The notes under the pieces: generated by a model
The model's database searches: none
What the model was told of the DNA's origin: nothing
What the model saw: only the letters and a program-made list of their open reading frames with translations
Made by a program: the position numbers and the translations under genes
Assembly: GCA_902465015.1 (NCBI GenBank)
Contig: CABQLK010000030.1
Coordinates: forward strand, 1-24,953
Reading direction: 5' to 3'
Source: an uncultured Collinsella sp.
GTDB taxonomy: Bacteria; Actinomycetota; Coriobacteriia; Coriobacteriales; Coriobacteriaceae
DNA: 24,953 nt
Part shown: positions 21,470 to 24,953 of the stretch, in pieces
How positions within the stretch are numbered: the first letter of the stretch is position 1
Layout of the letters: each line of letters opens with the position of its first letter

Positions 21470-22428
21470 GCAATGCCCGCTCGACGAAGACCCATACGGA
21501 TCAGGCTGTCACAGACCTGCGGGAACGTCATGTCGTCGGTGTGGCGGATCTCATCCGGATACAGCGACGTATCGGTCATGCCGGGAATGGTATTGGTCTC
21601 GAGGATAACGGGGCCGTCCTCGCTCACGATAAAATCGCTGCGTGAGATGCCCAGGCAACCGAGCGCCTTGTGAGCGGCACAGGCAAGCTCCTGGGCACGA
21701 GCGTAGTTCTCGGGTGAAATCTGCGCCGGAATGCGATGGATGTCCGTAGGGTCGACATATTTCACGTCCAGATCGTAGAACTCGCAGTCCTCGGGCTTAC
21801 GAATCTCGACAATCGGCAGGGCGCGCACGTCATCTTCACCGTATACACCGACGGTGATCTCGGTACCCTCGATGCACTTCTCGACCAGCACTTTGTCGCC
21901 GTACTCAAACGCCTTGGCGATTGCCGCGGGCAGCTCGGAGGGCTCATGGACCAGGGAAATGCCATAGCTGGAACCGTTGACGGCCGGCTTCACAAAGCAG
22001 CGCTCGCCACAGACCTCGACGATATGATCGATATCGACTTCATCGCCCACCTCGAGCGCAAGGCCGGGGGCAATGGGAATGCCCGCCTTGGCGTACAGGA
22101 GCTTAGAGACTTCCTTGTCGGCACCGCAGGCGCTGGCAAGCACGCCCGAGGCCGTGTAGGGGATACCCAGGGTCTCCATGGCACCCTGCATGGCGCCATC
22201 CTCGCCGCCGGCACCGTGCATGGCGATAAACGCCACGTCAAAGCCGCCGGTCGCCATGGTTACCATAAAATCATCAGCGGCCGTATCGAGCAGCTCCACC
22301 GAGGTGTAGCCGGCTTCCTTCAGTGCCACCACAACGTTCTTTCCCGAATTGAGCGAGATCTCGCGCTCAGCGGAATGACCGCCCGCCAAGACCGCTACGT
22401 GCATGTTCTCTAGGCTTTTACCCGGCAT
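21463..22428 (-). CDS. ddl: D-alanine-D-alanine ligase
   Basis: Ddl makes the D-Ala-D-Ala dipeptide of peptidoglycan precursors with ATP, in the cytosol. The 321-residue ATP-grasp protein shows AVLAGGHSAEREISL (near the N-terminus), FIAMHGAGGEDGAMQG (about 68-82), CFVKPAVNGSSYGISLV (about 144-160), EGTEITVGV (about 187-195), DFIVSEDGPVILETNTIPGM (about 265-284) and the usual C-terminus. The flexible substrate loop reads KYVDPTDIHRIPAQIS, with Ile-His rather than the Tyr often found near this position. The effect on substrate choice is unknown. The ATG has a strong GAGGAGGAG seven bases upstream. The stop overlaps the start of the helicase gene, so they share a transcript. Confidence 0.96.
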   Translation of the reverse strand: MPGKSLENMHVAVLAGGHSAEREISLNSGKNVVVALKEAGYTSVELLDTAADDFMVTMATGGFDVAFIAMHGAGGEDGAMQGAMETLGIPYTASGVLASACGADKEVSKLLYAKAGIPIAPGLALEVGDEVDIDHIVEVCGERCFVKPAVNGSSYGISLVHEPSELPAAIAKAFEYGDKVLVEKCIEGTEITVGVYGEDDVRALPIVEIRKPEDCEFYDLDVKYVDPTDIHRIPAQISPENYARAQELACAAHKALGCLGISRSDFIVSEDGPVILETNTIPGMTDTSLYPDEIRHTDDMTFPQVCDSLIRMGLRRAGIAC

Positions 22429-22444
22429 GGGCAGACTCCTCCTC

Positions 22445-22450
22445 TATAAT
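22445..22450 (+). promoter_or_regulatory. Candidate -10 for rlmN
   Basis: A perfect TATAAT sits on the plus strand about 64 bases before the rlmN ATG, inside the region divergent from ddl. No matching -35 is visible, so it is only a candidate. Confidence 0.3.
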
Positions 22451-22468
22451 TTCTGCAGCTGATACCAT

Positions 22469-22498
22469 ATTGTAGCGATACCCTCTACGTTTCCCCAA
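22469..22498 (-). promoter_or_regulatory. Promoter of the ddl-helicase operon
   Basis: On the minus strand TTGGGG (22498-22493) and TACAAT (22474-22469) are 18 bases apart, about 40 bases before the ddl start. The -35 is weak but the -10 matches those before tRNA-Lys and purB. Confidence 0.5.
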
Positions 22499-22513
22499 AA
22501 TCGAAAGGCTTCC

Positions 22514-23566
22514 ATGAATCCCAGGACTAAATCTCAGGACATTCGCGACTTGAGCCAAAACGATATTCGCGACCTTGTGGCCGAACTTGGCCAGCCCGCC
22601 TTCCGCGCGAAGCAGCTCATCGAATGGGTCTTTGAGAAGAACGTTTGTTCGTTTGACGATATGACCAACCTTCCCAAGGCTTTCCGCGAGCAGCTTAAAG
22701 ATGCTTCTGCCTTTGACACGCCGACTGAACTAACCAAGCAGGTTTCCAAAGATGGCTCTCGCAAGTATCTGCTCGAGTACCACGACGGCGTTTCCGTCGA
22801 GACTGTCGGCATGCCCCGCCGTAACAAGCTTTCTGTCTGCGTTTCCACCCAGGCAGGCTGCGGCATGGGCTGCGCCTTTTGCGCTACCGGTCTCAACGGC
22901 CTCAAGCGCTCTCTGACCGCTCAAGAGATCGTCGACCAGGTGCTTCATGTATCTAACGACTTTGGCGAGCGTGCCACGAGCGTTGTCTTCATGGGTCAGG
23001 GCGAGCCGTTTGCCAACTACGATGAGGTTCTCAAGGCGCTGCGAATCCTCAACGACCCCGATGGCATCGGTATTGGCGCTCGCCACCTCACCGTCTCCAC
23101 CAGCGGCGTTATTCCAGGTATTCGCAAATTTGCCGACATCCCCGAGCAGTTCACGCTTGCCGTTTCCCTGCATTCCGCCATCCAGTCGACGCGCAATAAG
23201 CTCATGCCCGGCGTTAAGAAGTACACGCTGCTTCGACTTCACGAGGCGCTTCAGCTTTACACCGAGAAGACTGGCCGCCGCCCGACCTATGAGTATGCCA
23301 TGATCGAAGGCGTCAACGATACGAATCCCGAGATGCAGGCGCTCTGCGACTTCTGCGAGGGAACGCTGTGCCACGTTAACCTGATTCAGCTTAACGACAT
23401 CGAGGGCAGCCCGCTCAAGCCGTCGCCGATTCATAAGGTTGAGGATCTTCAGCGTCGTCTCGAGTCCCGTGGCATCGAGACCACGATTCGTAACTCCCGT
23501 GGTAACGATATTGACGCCGCCTGCGGACAGCTGAAGCAGCGTTTCAAAGTTCAGAAGAACGCATAG
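22514..23566 (+). CDS. rlmN: 23S rRNA (adenine-2503-C2)-methyltransferase, radical SAM
   Basis: RlmN methylates C2 of adenosine 2503 in 23S rRNA (and A37 of some tRNAs) by a radical SAM mechanism in the cytosol. The 350-residue product has the CxxxCxxC iron-sulfur motif (CGMGCAFC: Cys116, 120, 123), GQGEPFANYD (about 161-170), VSTSGVIPGI, AVSLHS, RPTYEYAMIEGVNDT, and NSRGNDIDAACGQL. The last contains the second catalytic cysteine (Cys337), which the family uses for methyl transfer. Length is typical. The ATG has AAAGG about six bases upstream. It is divergent from ddl and is followed by a parS-like site and a strong terminator. Confidence 0.97.
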   Translation: MNPRTKSQDIRDLSQNDIRDLVAELGQPAFRAKQLIEWVFEKNVCSFDDMTNLPKAFREQLKDASAFDTPTELTKQVSKDGSRKYLLEYHDGVSVETVGMPRRNKLSVCVSTQAGCGMGCAFCATGLNGLKRSLTAQEIVDQVLHVSNDFGERATSVVFMGQGEPFANYDEVLKALRILNDPDGIGIGARHLTVSTSGVIPGIRKFADIPEQFTLAVSLHSAIQSTRNKLMPGVKKYTLLRLHEALQLYTEKTGRRPTYEYAMIEGVNDTNPEMQALCDFCEGTLCHVNLIQLNDIEGSPLKPSPIHKVEDLQRRLESRGIETTIRNSRGNDIDAACGQLKQRFKVQKNA

Positions 23567-23584
23567 GGGAGTCGCACCCCAAAA

Positions 23585-23600
23585 CGTTTCATGTGAAACA
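23585..23600. other. parS-like centromere site
   Basis: The 16-base sequence CGTTTCATGTGAAACA matches the widely conserved ParB target TGTTTCACGTGAAACA at 14 of 16 positions; the mismatches are at positions 1 and 8. The parB gene lies about 400 bases away. parS sites cluster near the origin and nucleate ParB spreading for chromosome segregation. The match to the conserved core and the neighbouring parB make it a good candidate. Confidence 0.7.
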
Positions 23601-23603
23601 TCG

Positions 23604-23640
23604 AACGGCCACGGTTGCAGGAAATGCAACCGTGGCCGTT
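23604..23640 (+). terminator. Terminator after rlmN
   Basis: AACGGCCACGGTTGCA (23604-23619) and TGCAACCGTGGCCGTT (23625-23640) form a perfect 16-base-pair stem with a five-base loop, followed by TCATTTCTT on the plus strand. It lies just past the parS-like site, about 40 bases after the rlmN stop. Confidence 0.8.
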
Positions 23641-23702
23641 TCATTTCTTGACCTTAATTTTGAATCAGCTGCTACTGGTCCCATTTTTACGGCCAAAATA
23701 CG

Positions 23703-23734
23703 GGGTCCTTGTCTCGTGAATCAGACAAGGACCC
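23703..23734 (-). terminator. Hairpin terminator after the parB operon
   Basis: GGGTCCTTGTCT (23703-23714) pairs with AGACAAGGACCC (23723-23734), 12 base pairs. On the minus strand it is followed by CGTATTTTGG, a short U-rich tract. It lies about 30 bases past the stop of the small membrane protein gene. The rest of 23641-23764 holds no gene. Confidence 0.6.
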
Positions 23735-23764
23735 ATCAAAATATAGTAAGTAATTGTTAGGTAC

Positions 23765-24019
23765 CTAATAGCCTACATTTTCCCATTGGTTGCTAACCCA
23801 ACCTTGATTAATCTTAGGATTCTTTGTTACCTGAGCTGTACGCATGGCAACATCTTCTGTCATAACATTCATTTTCTTCTTGGAAGTATCGACGATATCT
23901 TGCGCGCCTCGAAGCAGACGACCTCGAAGTTCATCGTCTGTCGCGATCTTATATCCAGCAAAGGCACCAGCTGCGACAGTCGTCGCCAATGCAATAGCAG
24001 TTAAAATCTTATTCCTCAT
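23765..24019 (-). CDS. Small membrane-anchored protein coupled to parB
   Basis: The 84-residue product has one N-terminal hydrophobic helix (about 5-24, ILTAIALATTVAAGAFAGY) followed by a charged, helix-prone segment (about 28-60) and a polar tail ending WENVGY. The layout resembles small YtxH-like proteins, but I do not assign a family. The ATG at 24019 has a near-perfect AGGAGG five bases upstream, inside the end of parB, and overlaps parB by 11 bases. The frame could start six codons earlier, but the ribosome binding site favours 24019. It is the last gene of the parB unit. Confidence 0.75.
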   Translation of the reverse strand: MRNKILTAIALATTVAAGAFAGYKIATDDELRGRLLRGAQDIVDTSKKKMNVMTEDVAMRTAQVTKNPKINQGWVSNQWENVGY

Positions 24020-24914
24020 CTTGGCCTCCTTGATCAAACTGAATCATTTCGCCAAGAATACGAGAGAGCTCTTCCTCGTCTTTAAACTCAATCTCAATCT
24101 TATTCTTTCCACGCGAGCTCTTCACACGCACGTTGGTATTAAAAACCTGACGAAGCACGCGGGCAGCCTTTTTAAAAGACTGAGGCGTTGCAGGCCTCGG
24201 CGTCTTAGGTGTCTCTCCGGCAGAAAACAACGGAGCGAGATTTTCTGTCGCTCTTACGGAAAGGCCCTCTGCAACAACCTTCTCTGCAAGTCGAATTCGA
24301 GCGTCCTCATAGGGAACTGCAAGAATCGCACGTGCATGACCAGCAGTAAGTTTGCCCTCAAAAATCATCTGCTGAACTACTTCGGGGAGATCGAGAAGAC
24401 GCAGCGAGTTTGTAATTGCAGAGCGTGACTTGCTTACTGCCTTCGACAATGCCTCCTGGGTCATCCCGCTGGCATCAATGAGTTGGCGATAGCCCTTAGC
24501 CTCTTCGACGGGATTCAGATCAGAACGCTGAAGGTTTTCGATAAGAGCAAGAGCCAGCATCTCTTCATCATTTACCTCTTTAATGATGACTGGCAATTCT
24601 TCAAGGCCAGCAAGCTTTGACGCCTGGTAACGACGCTCACCAGCGATGATCTCATAGCCGTTTCCATGCTTGCGAACCAAAAGCGGCTGCAAAACGCCAT
24701 GTTCTTGGATTGACTCGCTCAACTCGCGAAGTTCAGTTTCGTTAAAGTGAATTCGCGGCTGATTAGGGTTGGGAACGATATCCTCAATAGGTAGTTTTGA
24801 TTCAGATGCGGCATTTGAAGCCGATGCAGCCGAACCGCCGGTCTCATACTCGGCCTCTGAGACCAAAGCATTGAGTCCACGTCCCAATCCGCCACGTTTC
24901 TTTACACTAGGCAC
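24009..24914 (-). CDS. parB: Chromosome-partitioning protein ParB
   Basis: ParB binds parS and spreads along DNA as a CTP-dependent clamp to organise and segregate the origin region. The 301-residue protein begins with KKRGGLGRGLNALV, typical of chromosomal ParB. It then shows IVPNPNQPR (about 46-54), the CTP-binding motifs GERRYQA (92-98) and ENLQRSDLNPVEEA (126-139), a helix-turn-helix (about 150-172), LTAGHARAIL (189-198) and a C-terminal dimerisation region. The GTG start is preceded by GAGGTGAT at six bases. parA, its ATPase partner, is expected directly upstream, just outside the right edge. The gene is visibly more A+T-rich than most of the window. A parS-like site lies nearby. Confidence 0.97.
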   Translation of the reverse strand: MPSVKKRGGLGRGLNALVSEAEYETGGSAASASNAASESKLPIEDIVPNPNQPRIHFNETELRELSESIQEHGVLQPLLVRKHGNGYEIIAGERRYQASKLAGLEELPVIIKEVNDEEMLALALIENLQRSDLNPVEEAKGYRQLIDASGMTQEALSKAVSKSRSAITNSLRLLDLPEVVQQMIFEGKLTAGHARAILAVPYEDARIRLAEKVVAEGLSVRATENLAPLFSAGETPKTPRPATPQSFKKAARVLRQVFNTNVRVKSSRGKNKIEIEFKDEEELSRILGEMIQFDQGGQDEE

Positions 24915-24953
24915 GCTTGATCACCTCTTTTATACATATTATCACCCACCTCT
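24915..24953 (-). other. Right-edge upstream region of parB
   Basis: On the minus strand this short A+T-rich stretch holds the parB ribosome binding site, GAGGTGAT (24928-24921), and several stop codons in all likely frames. A parA gene, if present, must end here or further right. TATAAA and GATAAT sequences could be -10 elements, but no -35 is in view. Confidence 0.4.

Noticed and set aside
1..24953. CRISPR arrays, insertion sequences or prophage genes
   Set aside because: No regular spaced repeats, transposase, integrase or phage structural genes were seen anywhere in the window.

Overview
The window looks like chromosomal DNA from a Gram-positive actinobacterium of the Coriobacteriia, most like Collinsella. 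This is inferred from the visibly G+C-rich coding sequence, AGGAGG-type ribosome binding sites with frequent GTG starts, the LPXTG/Cna-B surface protein, the paired WYL regulators and the general style of the proteins. No database was searched, so genus is tentative. A parB gene and a parS-like site at the right end, and a probable rRNA-operon leader at the left edge, suggest a position near the chromosome origin.

Left part (1-9300). A probable rRNA leader runs off the left edge on the minus strand. It is followed by tRNA-Lys(UUU) and a block of minus-strand genes: an M29 aminopeptidase; purC coupled to a small membrane protein; an OmpR-type response regulator with its histidine kinase; a TSCPD protein coupled to a Tat/lipobox lipoprotein; and purB. 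Upstream of purB lies a non-coding stretch with strong nested hairpins and a tRNA T-arm-like fragment. It ends in a terminator shared with tRNA-Gly(CCC).

Middle part (9300-16650). A long plus-strand surface adhesin has a thioester (TQXA) domain, about six Cna-B/SpaA-like domains and an LPATG sorting signal, and is preceded by a structured leader. It converges on a two-gene minus-strand unit. That unit encodes a single-pass small protein and a 1063-residue membrane protein in which an M28-peptidase-like fold is split by about 675 disordered residues and most metal ligands appear lost. This is the most unusual gene in the window.

Right part (16650-24953). Two overlapping WYL regulators (PafB/PafC-like) run into a DinG-type helicase with an N-terminal exonuclease, their stop codons overlapping. 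The helicase is coupled to ddl (D-Ala-D-Ala ligase). rlmN is divergent from ddl. After rlmN come a near-consensus parS site, a strong terminator, a small membrane protein and parB, whose usual partner parA would lie just outside the right edge.

The purine genes (purC, purB), cell-wall gene (ddl), ribosome modification gene (rlmN) and chromosome segregation gene (parB) are ordinary core functions. The adhesin, the split M28-like protein and the structured intergenic elements are the accessory or poorly described parts.
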